Of a DNA stretch of 57,504 bases, positions 1-9,764 are shown piece after piece. Position numbers and translations under genes: made by a program. Each line of letters starts with the position of its first letter. Position 1 is the first letter of the stretch. Source of the DNA: Fibrobacterota bacterium (GTDB lineage: Bacteria; Fibrobacterota; Chitinivibrionia; Chitinivibrionales; FEN-1185); the NCBI GenBank assembly GCA_003165595.1, contig PLWQ01000027.1:24864-82367 (forward strand), given 5' to 3'. The notes under the pieces were generated by a model. That model was not told where the DNA came from and made no database searches. It saw only the letters and a list, made by a program, of their open reading frames with translations.

Positions 1-27
1 ACATCGGGACAATTTTTAGAGGTCCCC
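1..27. repeat. Arm of an inverted-repeat element, cut by the window edge
   Basis: The reverse complement of these 27 bases matches positions 44966-44992 with one mismatch. That second site is the left end of a 196-bp inverted-repeat element. The window therefore seems to begin inside or at the edge of another copy. Positions 28-147 hold no gene that I can support. An open frame runs upstream from the first transporter gene to 85 but has no ribosome-binding site. Confidence 0.5.
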
Positions 28-147
28 GACGTATCTTCGCTTGAACAGCAATCGCCTGGACACTCCGGGGCCTCTAGTTTTAAGGTGCCTTGCAGGCCTT
101 CTTCTATATATTTTTCAGTTCCTGCTTTTTTCTTTGAGGAGTGGTTT

Positions 148-1956
148 ATGTTTCATGGCCGGAGCCGCATAGTGTGCGCTTCGATTTTCGCGACGCTGTT
201 TGCATGCGGAGCACCCCATCATCAGGCCGGCGTTCCCGGAGCCGTCGATTACGCATCGATCCAGAACAAGGCCGAACATTTTGTCTGGTCTGTCGGTTCG
301 GTGGGCGGCGAACTGGTTCAGGCGACGTTTTCCGACCCGCGCTCGTATAATCCGATAACGTCAACCGATATCTTCACGCGAGAAATCACGGGCCTCATGT
401 ACGAGGGGCTCGTCCATATCAGCGGCATCACGCTGAAGCCCGAACCCGGGCTGGCGAAATCGTGGACCGTCTCGGACGACGGTCTCACGTGGGATTTCTT
501 CCTGCGCCCCGACGCGGTCTGGTCCGACGGCGTACCGTTCACGGCAGCAGACGTGGCGTTCACCTTTGACAGCCTGGTGTTCAACGATTCGATCAACCCG
601 AATTCGTCCCGCGACCTGTTCACCATAGAGGGCAAGAGACCGGTGGTGACCGTCGTAGACAGCGCCACCGTACGGTTCACGCTGCCCCTTCCGTACGCCC
701 CGTTTTTACGTGCCATGGCCCAGGAAATCCTGCCCCGGCACAAATATGCCGGATTTGCAAAAGCGAATCTCTTTTCCGGGGCGCTCGGCGTGCTTACGCC
801 GCCCGATTCCATCGTGGGCACCGGGCCCTTCCTGCTCGAATCGTTTGTCGCCGGTCAAAAAACCTCCCTCAAGCGCAACCCGGTGTACTGGCAAAAGGAC
901 TCGGCCGGAAACAGGCTTCCCTATCTGTCACGCGTGGTGTTTACGGTTGTCGCGGACCAGAACGCGGAGCTTTCACGGTTCAAGCTCGGCCAAATCGACT
1001 ACATGAAAGCGAAGGGAGAGGATTTCCCCGGACTTGTCAAGGGAGAATCGCGCGGGGACTTTACGGTGTACCGCCTCGGCCCGTCCTCGGGCAGTTACTT
1101 CGTGTTCTTCAACCAGAACAACGGACGGGACCCGTCGACGGGCAAACCGTATGTCGACTCTGTAAAGCTCTCGTGGTTCTGCAACCGCGCCTTCCGGCAG
1201 GCCGTGGCCTGCGCGCTCGACAAACAAAGCATGATAAAGAACGTGATGAACGGGCTCGGCTATCCCCAGTGGGGGCCAATGAGTCCTTCGGAGGGATTTT
1301 TCTTCAATCCCGACGTGGCCGCCTACCCGTTCGATACCGCAAAAGCAAGGGCGCTCCTCGCGGGAGCAGGATTTACAGGCAAAAACAAGGACGGCGTCAT
1401 TGAAGACGCGTCCGGGCATCCCGTTGAATTCGCAATCTGCACCAACAGCGGCAACACGGTGCGCACCAGGCTTGCCGACATGATCTGCGCCAACCTCGCC
1501 GCGGTGGGCATCAGGGCACATGTGACCCGAATGGAGTTCGGCAGCCTCACCGAGCGCATCGACAAACCGCCGTACGCATGGGACGCGATCCTGCTCGCGC
1601 TCAGCGGTAACGTCGACCCGCACTTCGGCTCAAACGTGTGGCGATCGAGCGGCTACCTTCACATGTGGCATCCGGGCCAGAAAATCCCGGCCACGCCGTG
1701 GGAGGCGCGCATCGACAGCATTTTTGCGGCGGGCAGCAGGGAGCTCGACGAAGACAAACGCAAGGATCTCTACGACGAATGGCAGCGCATCGCGGCGACC
1801 GAGCTTCCCCTTGTCTACACAGTGCTGCCCGAGCAGATTTTTTGTCTTTCGAACAAATTCCACAACGTCAATCCAAGCGTCACCGGCGGATTGCTGTATT
1901 CCATAGAGCGCCTGTACGTGACGGGTCCGCAGACCGGCGCGCCTGCCGCGAAGTAG
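148..1956 (+). CDS. ABC transporter substrate-binding lipoprotein, family 5 (peptide/nickel type)
   Basis: This 602-residue protein is a family-5 (DppA/OppA-like) extracellular solute-binding protein that would capture a peptide or similar small solute outside the inner membrane. The start at 148 is preceded by GAGGA at 136-140. It opens a short basic and hydrophobic signal ending in the lipobox-like LFACG, so it is probably a lipoprotein. An in-frame ATG at 85 lies before the ribosome-binding site and is less likely. The family pattern is clear: an N-terminal lobe with 'SWTVSDDGLTWDFFLRPDAV', then 'GTGPFLL' and 'NPVYW', and a C-terminal lobe with 'FRQAVACALDK'. It is the first gene of a co-directional transporter operon, followed by a second binding protein 88 bp downstream. 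The substrate cannot be read from the sequence. Confidence 0.9.
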   Translation: MFHGRSRIVCASIFATLFACGAPHHQAGVPGAVDYASIQNKAEHFVWSVGSVGGELVQATFSDPRSYNPITSTDIFTREITGLMYEGLVHISGITLKPEPGLAKSWTVSDDGLTWDFFLRPDAVWSDGVPFTAADVAFTFDSLVFNDSINPNSSRDLFTIEGKRPVVTVVDSATVRFTLPLPYAPFLRAMAQEILPRHKYAGFAKANLFSGALGVLTPPDSIVGTGPFLLESFVAGQKTSLKRNPVYWQKDSAGNRLPYLSRVVFTVVADQNAELSRFKLGQIDYMKAKGEDFPGLVKGESRGDFTVYRLGPSSGSYFVFFNQNNGRDPSTGKPYVDSVKLSWFCNRAFRQAVACALDKQSMIKNVMNGLGYPQWGPMSPSEGFFFNPDVAAYPFDTAKARALLAGAGFTGKNKDGVIEDASGHPVEFAICTNSGNTVRTRLADMICANLAAVGIRAHVTRMEFGSLTERIDKPPYAWDAILLALSGNVDPHFGSNVWRSSGYLHMWHPGQKIPATPWEARIDSIFAAGSRELDEDKRKDLYDEWQRIAATELPLVYTVLPEQIFCLSNKFHNVNPSVTGGLLYSIERLYVTGPQTGAPAAK

Positions 1957-2044
1957 CCGCGTTGCGGTTCGGCATGCGGAAAGATTGCACAAGGCGACGG
2001 ATTGCCGCCAGGGATCTTAGGCAGGGAAACGGCGCGAATCGTAC

Positions 2045-3970
2045 ATGAAATGGTTCTACATCCTTTCCACGGCGCTCGTAGCAACTCTGGTTGCGCTGCC
2101 GCTGTTCGTGCTGCACACTGCCGGAAGCGGCATTGGCGCTCCCGGTGTGGTTTACAACGCGATCTACAGCGCAGACGTCAAGTCGCTCGATCCCGCCACC
2201 TGCGGCGACGTCACGTCGTCCACCATCCAGGCGAATTTCTATGAGGGCCTGTACACCTACCACTATCTCAAGCGGCCGGTGGAAGTGGTGGAGCAGCTCG
2301 CATCGGGCATGCCGCAGGTGTCTGCCGATGGGTTGACATATACCATCAGGCTCAAGAAAGGCATTCTCTACCACCGCAACCCCTGTTTCGGGAAAGACCC
2401 CGCGGGCCGGCACGGCTGGAACACCAGAACAGTCGTGGCCCAAGATTTTGTGCTTTCGCTCAAGCGCGTGGCCGATTACCACGTCAATACCGGGCTTGCC
2501 TGGGCCTTTCTCGCAGACCGGATCGTGGGGCTCGACGCCTACCGCGAGAAGACCCGGCAATTCCGCATCGGCGATTTTTCACGGTACGACATTCCGGTTG
2601 AAGGCATAGCGGCGCCCGACAGCTTCACGCTCGTGCTCCGGCTCACGGCGCCGTTCCCGCAGTTTATTTACGTTCTCGCCATGAACAACGTGTACGCACC
2701 CGTGCCGCGCGAGGTGGTAGACTACCATTTGTCTACAACAAGCGACGGCAGGGGCGGCCGGGTCTCCATTCCCGTGCAGGACCGCGTTCCCGAAATCATG
2801 GAGCAGGAACAGGTGGTCGGCACCGGCCCCTATATCCTCACCACCTTCAAGCGCAAATGGTCCATTGCCATGGAGCGCAATCCCGAGTACCGCGAAGATT
2901 TCTATCCTGCGGAAGGAGAAGGGCCGTCGGCCGGCTACGAAGGCGACAAGGCGGCGGGCCTGCTTGCCGACGCGGGCAGACGCGTCCCGTTTGTCGACAG
3001 GATCAATTTCCGCTATGTTGAGGAAGAGTACGCCACCTGGATGCTTTTCTTGAGCAAGCAGGTTGACGTAACAGGAATTCCCGTGGAAACGTTCCAGGCG
3101 GTGATCACGCCGGGCAAGGAGCTCACCGACTCGTGGAAAAAGAAGCGTATTTCCCTCAGCAGGACGTCGGACCCCGTTATCTACTGGATCGCCTTCAACA
3201 TGGAAGACCCGGTACTCGGGAAAAGCAAGTCGCTGCGCCAGGCGATTTCTCTGTGCTACGACGCGGAGAACGAAATACGAATCCTTTCGAACGGCAGGGG
3301 AATCCGGGCCGTCAATGTGGTTCCCTCGTCGTTTGCCGGGCACACCGAGGCAGGACCGGGGCCGTATTTCCGCTTCGACACGGCAGCCGCGCTCCGCAAG
3401 ATAGAGGATGCGAAAAAAGAACTGGCTGCCGCGGGCCTGCTTGTCAACGGCAAGATCCCGGAGCTGAAGTTCGACATGTCGGACGGCCCGATGAATCTGC
3501 GCATGGCCGATTTCGCGCGCCAGCAGTTTGCCCGGCTGGGCCTGAGGCTCAAGTGTATTTTTAACGACTGGCCCACGCTCCAGCGGAAAGTGCAGAACAA
3601 ACAGATTCAAATGTACTACATGGGGTGGGCGGCGGATTATCCCGACGCAGAGGATTTCCTGCAGCTGTTCTATTCGAAAAACATCGACAAGGGGACCAAC
3701 AATTCCAACTACAGGAATCCCGAGTTCGACAGCCTGTACGAGGCGATTCGCGTTATGCCCGACAGCCCCCAGCGCATGGCCCTGTACGTCCGCATGATCC
3801 GGCTTATCAGCGAAGACTGCCCGCTCATGCCTATTTACGAACCGGAGAACTTCACTCTGTATTACGACTGGATGCTCAACATCAAGCAGCACCCGATCGG
3901 CTACGGCTACCTCAAGTACCGACGCATCGACGCCCGGTTGCGGCATGCGCTCGGCGGAAGTGAGGGATAG
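2045..3970 (+). CDS. Second ABC transporter substrate-binding protein, family 5
   Basis: The 641-residue product is a second family-5 solute-binding protein. It is longer than its neighbour and clearly diverged from it. Residues 1-30 form a hydrophobic signal or anchor (MKWFYILSTALVATLVALPL) without a lipobox, so it may stay membrane-tethered or be cleaved by signal peptidase I. Family signatures include 'SLDPATCGDVTSS', 'VVGTGPYILTTF', 'NPEY' and 'LRQAISLCYD', and the C-terminal lobe carries 'MGWAADYPDAEDFLQLFY', which is typical of oligopeptide-binding proteins. The start has only a weak ribosome-binding site. The 3' end lies a few bases from the permease start at 3975/3978, so translation is probably coupled. 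Two binding proteins for one permease set suggest either two substrates or a division of labour. Confidence 0.9.
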   Translation: MKWFYILSTALVATLVALPLFVLHTAGSGIGAPGVVYNAIYSADVKSLDPATCGDVTSSTIQANFYEGLYTYHYLKRPVEVVEQLASGMPQVSADGLTYTIRLKKGILYHRNPCFGKDPAGRHGWNTRTVVAQDFVLSLKRVADYHVNTGLAWAFLADRIVGLDAYREKTRQFRIGDFSRYDIPVEGIAAPDSFTLVLRLTAPFPQFIYVLAMNNVYAPVPREVVDYHLSTTSDGRGGRVSIPVQDRVPEIMEQEQVVGTGPYILTTFKRKWSIAMERNPEYREDFYPAEGEGPSAGYEGDKAAGLLADAGRRVPFVDRINFRYVEEEYATWMLFLSKQVDVTGIPVETFQAVITPGKELTDSWKKKRISLSRTSDPVIYWIAFNMEDPVLGKSKSLRQAISLCYDAENEIRILSNGRGIRAVNVVPSSFAGHTEAGPGPYFRFDTAAALRKIEDAKKELAAAGLLVNGKIPELKFDMSDGPMNLRMADFARQQFARLGLRLKCIFNDWPTLQRKVQNKQIQMYYMGWAADYPDAEDFLQLFYSKNIDKGTNNSNYRNPEFDSLYEAIRVMPDSPQRMALYVRMIRLISEDCPLMPIYEPENFTLYYDWMLNIKQHPIGYGYLKYRRIDARLRHALGGSEG

Positions 3971-3977
3971 CGCCGTG

Positions 3978-5315
3978 ATGCACTACGTTCTTCGCCGCCT
4001 TGCGCAGGCCGTGTTTACCGTGCTCGGCGTGATGCTGCTGACGTTTATTTTGTTCCGCGTGATAGCGGGCGACGTTTCAACCGCATACGTAAATCAGAAG
4101 CTCGGCGCCGAGGCGCGCCAGGCTTTCTACGAAAAGCACAAGCTCGACCGTCCGGGCGTGTTCAATTATCACCGGCGGCTGCTGGTTTCCGACAACACCT
4201 CCGGGCCGCACCAGTTCGAAATCGCCGATCAAAACGGCTCGCTTGCCGCCCGCGCTCTCAACCTCCACCTGGCGCCCCTGGAGCCGGCCCGCGGCGCGCA
4301 GGCGTTGTCGTCCGCTCCTCGACTGGCCGGACGGCTTGTGTTTGCGCTGTCGCCATCGACGCCGCTGGCCGCAATGACCGACGGCAAACCGCTCGTTTCA
4401 CAGAAGACGGGCTCGGCGGCCTCTCCCGCGTGGAAGATCTCGCTTTCCGACGGAACCGTTCTCGACGTTGACCTGTCCAAAGCCCGCACCTGCGGCGACC
4501 TCATCGCGGAAATCGGGGCCAGCCCCGGCAACAACGGCAAGTTGACGACTGCGATTTCGACCTGGTCGCCCCTCTCGCTGTTCGATTCGCAGTTCTTCTG
4601 GCACCTCTGGGAAAACGTGACATTCTCGGGCAGGAGCTACGCAACGAACCAGAGCCTGCTTGAAATCGTCGGCGAGCGCGGCAAGTTCTCGCTGTCCATT
4701 ACCGTGCCTGCCATGGTGCTCACCTGGCTGTTTGCGATGATCATCAGCTGCTTCGTGGCCTACTACCGCGACACCTGGATCGATAAGGTCGGCGTGCTTC
4801 TCACCGTGCTCGGCATGTGCGTTCCCTACCTCGCCTACATGCTGCTGGGCCAGTGGGTGATGTTCAAGATCGCGCCCGAATACGCGGCCGGACTTGCCCA
4901 TCCGTCAAGCATCTACGTACCCGTGTTTATTGCCGTTATCGCCGGCCTGGGCGCCGAGGTTCGGTTTTACCGCACCATCATCCTCAACGAAATCAACAAA
5001 GATTACGTTCGCACTGCGCGCGCAAAAGGCGTTCCCCTTCCGTCAATATTGTTTCTGCACGTGCTCAAGAATTGCATGCTCCCCATTCTCACCGAGCTGA
5101 TAACAACCATTCCGTTTCTGATACTCGGATCGCTTCTGCTCGAACGGTTTTTCGGGATTCCCGGGCTGGGCGATCTTTTGCTCACCAGCATCACGTCGCG
5201 CGACGTGCCCATTGTTACCGGACTCACGTATCTTACGGCTGTGCTGTACGTGGTGAGCCTGCTGATTACGGATGTGCTCTACGCGGTGTTCGATCCGCGG
5301 ATTCATTTACGATAA
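3978..5315 (+). CDS. ABC transporter permease (DppB/OppB type) with a large external insert
   Basis: This inner-membrane permease is 445 residues long, whereas DppB/OppB proteins are usually 300-350. Residues 8-30 are the first membrane helix. The conserved permease core begins near residue 225 and contains the EAA-type cytoplasmic loop ('GAEVRFYRT...DYVRTARAKGVP') and the C-terminal 'LLERFFGIPGLGDL...DVPIV' signature. Between helix 1 and the core there are about 125 extra residues (roughly 75-200), expected to face the periplasm. They contain 'DGTVLDVDLSKARTCGDLI', which resembles flagellin hook-IN-like repeats. The start is ATG 3978 or GTG 3975, after TGAGGGA at 3961-3967. An in-frame start at 3945 inside the previous gene is less likely. 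Confidence 0.88.
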   Translation: MHYVLRRLAQAVFTVLGVMLLTFILFRVIAGDVSTAYVNQKLGAEARQAFYEKHKLDRPGVFNYHRRLLVSDNTSGPHQFEIADQNGSLAARALNLHLAPLEPARGAQALSSAPRLAGRLVFALSPSTPLAAMTDGKPLVSQKTGSAASPAWKISLSDGTVLDVDLSKARTCGDLIAEIGASPGNNGKLTTAISTWSPLSLFDSQFFWHLWENVTFSGRSYATNQSLLEIVGERGKFSLSITVPAMVLTWLFAMIISCFVAYYRDTWIDKVGVLLTVLGMCVPYLAYMLLGQWVMFKIAPEYAAGLAHPSSIYVPVFIAVIAGLGAEVRFYRTIILNEINKDYVRTARAKGVPLPSILFLHVLKNCMLPILTELITTIPFLILGSLLLERFFGIPGLGDLLLTSITSRDVPIVTGLTYLTAVLYVVSLLITDVLYAVFDPRIHLR

Positions 5316-5330
5316 GGAATAAGAATAAGA

Positions 5331-5448
<118 letters not shown>

Positions 5449-5488
5449 ATATTGCCTTGCCGATGCGAAAACGAATTAGGGTGCCACG

Positions 5489-6412
5489 ATGAAGAAGTCA
5501 CACGAAACAAACGCAACGCCCGTGAGCCGCGGGCTGTGGGCCGACGCGGCACTGCGCCTGCTGCGCGACAAGGCGGCAATGGCCTGTTTCGCCGTGATCA
5601 TTATTTATGCGGCCATTGCCATCGGCAGCCCCATGGTATTCGGCGACTGGAGCGCGGCGCACGATTACAATCACCGCAACGAGTCGCCGTCGTGGCAGTA
5701 TCCGCTGGGCACCGATGCGCTCGGCAGGTCGGTGCTTGTCAAGGTGTTTCTCGGGGCGCATGTGTCGATGACCGTGGGTTTCATGTCCAACGTCATCGCA
5801 TTGCCGCTGGGCATCCTGCTGGGCGCTCTGGGCGGGTTTTTCGGCCGCAGGATCGACGATTTTGTCGTGTGGCTGTACACCACGCTCGCGTCGATCCCGG
5901 GAATCATCCTGCTTATCGCGCTCAAGTTCGCCTTTGCCGACAAAGTGCTTTTCCCGGGCTCGTTCTTTGAACTTGACTTAAGCGGAATGGCCGGTGTTTA
6001 TGTCGCTCTGGGGCTCACCAGCTGGGTGGGCACATGCAGGCTCGTGCGCGCCGAAACAATGAAGCTCAAGGAGCTCGACTTCGTGCTGGCGGCGCGCGCC
6101 ACGGGCCGAGGCAACCTGGCCATCATGTTCCATCATATCGTTCCCAATCTCATGCATATCGCAATTATCAACTTTTCGCTGGGATTCGTGGGCGCGATTG
6201 GCGCGGAAGTCATTCTCAGCTTTCTCAACCTTGGCGTGCAGAACCTGCCGAGCTGGGGGAAAATGATCAATGAGGCGAGGATGGATCTTATTGTCGGGCG
6301 CTGGTGGGAGCTTACGGCCGCTGCCGGCGCCACGTTCATCATTGTTCTGGCGTGGAACATTTTCGGCGACAGGCTGCGCGATGCACTTGACCCGAAATTG
6401 AGAAATGTGTGA
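5489..6412 (+). CDS. ABC transporter permease (DppC/OppC type)
   Basis: The 307-residue product is the second permease subunit of the peptide-type importer and sits in the inner membrane as partner of the DppB-like protein. It has an N-terminal cytoplasmic segment, a first helix at about 32-55, the DppC-type 'PLGTDALGRSVLVKVFLGAH' motif, and the EAA loop 'LDFVLAARATGRGNLAIMFHHIVPN'. The C-terminus, 'GDRLRDALDPKLRNV', is typical of the family. A family A hairpin separates it from the upstream permease, which may lower or adjust its expression. Confidence 0.92.
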   Translation: MKKSHETNATPVSRGLWADAALRLLRDKAAMACFAVIIIYAAIAIGSPMVFGDWSAAHDYNHRNESPSWQYPLGTDALGRSVLVKVFLGAHVSMTVGFMSNVIALPLGILLGALGGFFGRRIDDFVVWLYTTLASIPGIILLIALKFAFADKVLFPGSFFELDLSGMAGVYVALGLTSWVGTCRLVRAETMKLKELDFVLAARATGRGNLAIMFHHIVPNLMHIAIINFSLGFVGAIGAEVILSFLNLGVQNLPSWGKMINEARMDLIVGRWWELTAAAGATFIIVLAWNIFGDRLRDALDPKLRNV

Positions 6413-6634
6413 AAAGAGAGTGGCAAAGTAACAAAGTGACAAAGTTGAAAGTGGAATACAGAATGCAGAAGACAGAAGGCGGAGCATGCGACTGTATTTG
6501 AAGTAACTAGGTGGCAGCGTGACAAAGTAGCAGAGTTGAGGACAAGTGAGTAAGGCGTATTTCCTTGAACTTTTCAACTCTTAAACTTCTCAACTTGAAA
6601 CTTTCTCGCTTTGAACTTCCAAGGACTTTACGGC
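6413..6634. repeat. Intergenic repeat island with family C/D oligomers
   Basis: This stretch has no gene. It is a string of short imperfect repeats: CAAAGT/GACAAAGT units at about 6423-6446 and again near 6518-6540, and TTGAACTTTTCAACTC-like units at 6565-6602. The latter are the complement of the GTTGAAAA-rich family C seen at 49942 and 57180. The ribosome-binding site AAGGA of the next gene lies at 6621-6625. Confidence 0.55.
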
Positions 6635-7717
6635 ATGGCATCAGGTGAAACATTGCTCTCGGTCTCCGATCTGCGGACCTACTTCGATACCGAGGCCGGG
6701 GTCGTCAAGGCCGTTGACGGCGTGAGCTTCCGCGTTCGCAAGAACGAGCTGTTCGCGCTCGTGGGCGAGAGTGGCTGCGGCAAGAGCATCACCGCGCTTA
6801 CCATCATGCGGCTCGTTCCCTGCCCGCCGGGAAGGATCGTGTCGGGCCGCATCATGCTCGACGGCACGAACCTGCTCCAGCTCACGGAACGCCGCATGCA
6901 GGACGTTCGCGGCGCCCAGGTGAGCATGATCTTCCAGGAGCCCATGACCTCGCTCAATCCCGTATTCACATGCGGGAGCCAGATCGTTGAGGCCATCATG
7001 CTGCACCGGAAGGCGTCGGCCCGCGAAGCCAAAAGCCTTGCCGTGGACATGCTTGCCAAAGTGGGAATTCCAGAGCCCCTGCAGCGCTTCGGCGAGTACC
7101 CTCACCAGCTCTCGGGCGGCATGCAGCAACGCGTGATGATCGCCATCGCGCTGTCGTGCAATCCGAAGCTGCTCATTGCCGACGAGCCCACCACGGCGCT
7201 TGACGTCACGATTCAGGCACAGATCCTCGACCTGCTCCGCGACCTGCAGCGTCACGGCCAGAGCATTCTTCTCATCACCCACGATCTGGGCGTGGTTGCG
7301 GAGGCGGCAACGACCGTCGGCGTGATGTACGGGTCGCGTCTTGCGGAACTTACCGATGTAAAGAGCCTGTTCGAAAAGCCGCTGCACCCGTACACGCATG
7401 GCCTGTTCCGCTCGCTGCCCAGGCTCGGCGAAAAGAAACACCGGCTCGTTACCATTTTGGGAACCGTGCCGTCTCCTCTGCATTTCCCGGAGGGGTGCAG
7501 GTTTCACCCGCGCTGCACGCTCACGCGCACTCATGCGCTGTCGGCATCGGCGGCGGAGACGCTTGACATCGGCGCAGCCGACGGCCCGTGCCGGGTGCTC
7601 GCCCGGTGCGCGCGGGAGGCGCCCGCGCTGCTCGAAGTGTACCCGGGCCATTGGTGCGCGTGCTGGGAATGCGAGGGATATTCGGAGGGGAAAGAGACGG
7701 ATCCGTCGGCAGGATAG
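6635..7717 (+). CDS. ABC transporter ATP-binding protein (DppD/OppD type)
   Basis: This 360-residue cytoplasmic ATPase powers the importer. It has Walker A GESGCGKS (residues 44-51), the signature LSGGMQQR, and Walker B '[14 protein letters not shown]'. The C-terminal oligopeptide-transporter extension carries 'GCRFHPRC', whose cysteines bind an iron-sulfur cluster in some relatives. The ATG at 6635 has AAGGA nine bases upstream. A TTG at 6611 in the same frame lies in the repeat and is unlikely. The partner ATPase follows after a family B hairpin. Confidence 0.93.
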   Translation: MASGETLLSVSDLRTYFDTEAGVVKAVDGVSFRVRKNELFALVGESGCGKSITALTIMRLVPCPPGRIVSGRIMLDGTNLLQLTERRMQDVRGAQVSMIFQEPMTSLNPVFTCGSQIVEAIMLHRKASAREAKSLAVDMLAKVGIPEPLQRFGEYPHQLSGGMQQRVMIAIALSCNPKLLIADEPTTALDVTIQAQILDLLRDLQRHGQSILLITHDLGVVAEAATTVGVMYGSRLAELTDVKSLFEKPLHPYTHGLFRSLPRLGEKKHRLVTILGTVPSPLHFPEGCRFHPRCTLTRTHALSASAAETLDIGAADGPCRVLARCAREAPALLEVYPGHWCACWECEGYSEGKETDPSAG

Positions 7718-7729
7718 AAATACGAATGT

Positions 7730-7852
7730 TTCACCGCAAAGGCGCAAAGGACGCAAAGTGGTATGGAATGTTGTCTATTTACAGGTGACGACTCAAGACG
7801 GCATTTTCTTCTTGGCGTTCCTCTTCGCGTCTTTTGCGCCTTTGCGGTGAGA
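7730..7852. repeat. Family B hairpin repeat (CGCAAAG type) between the ATPase genes
   Basis: The left arm at about 7730-7758 reads TTCACCGCAAAGGCGCAAAG followed by GACGCAAAG. The right arm at about 7825-7851 is the inverted complement (GCGCCTTTGCGGTGA). It has the same layout as family A, but the heptamer is CGCAAAG instead of CACAGAG. Confidence 0.85.
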
Positions 7853-7875
7853 CTCTTCTTAGTTCGGACTGACCT

Positions 7876-8934
<1,059 letters not shown>

Positions 8935-8951
8935 CCGAACAAGGAGGCACA

Positions 8952-9614
8952 ATGTCGGAATTGCTTTCCCAAATCGCAACCTGCGTCGAACGCGGCAAGA
9001 TCAGCGTCGCGGCACCGTTCCCCCTCGACCTCAAGGGCGCGCCCGGCGCGGACGAACTCACTGCTGCCGCGCTTGCCGAAGGAATCGCTCCCCAGGACAT
9101 CCTGTCCAAGGGGCTCGTTGTGGGTATGTACAACGTGGGCGAGAAATTCCGTTGTAACAAAGTCTTTATTCCCGACGTCCTCATGTCGGCCAAGGCGATG
9201 TACGCGGGCATGAAGCATCTGCGGCCTTTTTTCCAGTCGGGCCAGGTGCAGCGCAAGGGAACCCTGGTGATCGGCACCGCGGCAGGCGATCTCCACGATA
9301 TCGGCAAGAATCTGGTTGCCATGATCGTCGAAGGCGGCGGGTGGGAAGTGGTGGACCTTGGCGTCGACGTGCCGCTTGACAAATTTGTTAAAGCCGTGGA
9401 AAGCAATCCCGGATGCAGCGTGGGCATATCCACCCTGCTCACCACCACCATGTCGAACATGCAGAAGATCACGGCTGCGCTCAAGGAGAAGTTTCCCGGC
9501 ATCAGCGTGATCATCGGCGGGGCGCCCATTACCAAGGAATTTGCCGACAAGATCGGCGCGGGCTATTCGGCCGATCCGCAGGGCGCGGTGAGTTTTTTGA
9601 ATTCGGGGAAATAG
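8952..9614 (+). CDS. Corrinoid (B12-binding) methyltransferase protein
   Basis: The 220-residue cytoplasmic protein has the architecture of methyltransferase-associated corrinoid proteins (MtbC/MttC/MtmC-like). A helical cap (about 1-95) contains 'NVGEKFRCNKVFIPDVLMSA', followed by a Rossmann-like cobalamin-binding domain. The motif DLHDIG at 113-118 supplies His115 as the expected lower ligand to cobalt, and 'GISTLLTTT' and 'IIGGAP' complete the B12 pocket. It would carry a methyl group on cobalamin between two methyltransferase partners. The start has GGAGG directly upstream. The next gene encodes a homocysteine-methyltransferase-like enzyme, a plausible partner. No MttB/MtbA-type or methyl-THF methyltransferase gene is visible here. 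Confidence 0.92.
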   Translation: MSELLSQIATCVERGKISVAAPFPLDLKGAPGADELTAAALAEGIAPQDILSKGLVVGMYNVGEKFRCNKVFIPDVLMSAKAMYAGMKHLRPFFQSGQVQRKGTLVIGTAAGDLHDIGKNLVAMIVEGGGWEVVDLGVDVPLDKFVKAVESNPGCSVGISTLLTTTMSNMQKITAALKEKFPGISVIIGGAPITKEFADKIGAGYSADPQGAVSFLNSGK

Positions 9615-9626
9615 GAAAAACAAGAA

Positions 9627-9745
9627 CTCACCACAGAGACACAGAGAGCACAGAGAAAAAATCATGAACTCAGGGAAAGAAATAGTATTGCGCATTCTTT
9701 GATCTTCTCTATTGTCTCTGTGTACTCTGTGTCTCTGTGGTGAAA
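9627..9745. repeat. Family A hairpin repeat between the corrinoid and methyltransferase genes
   Basis: The left arm at 9627-9657 (ACTCACCACAGAGACACAGA followed by GAGCACAGAG) faces an inverted right arm at about 9713-9745 (ending TCTGTGTCTCTGTGGTGAAA). It fills the whole gap between the two methyl-transfer genes and could fold into a long hairpin in their shared transcript. Confidence 0.85.
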
Positions 9746-9764
9746 CATTCTTCCTAAGGAAACC

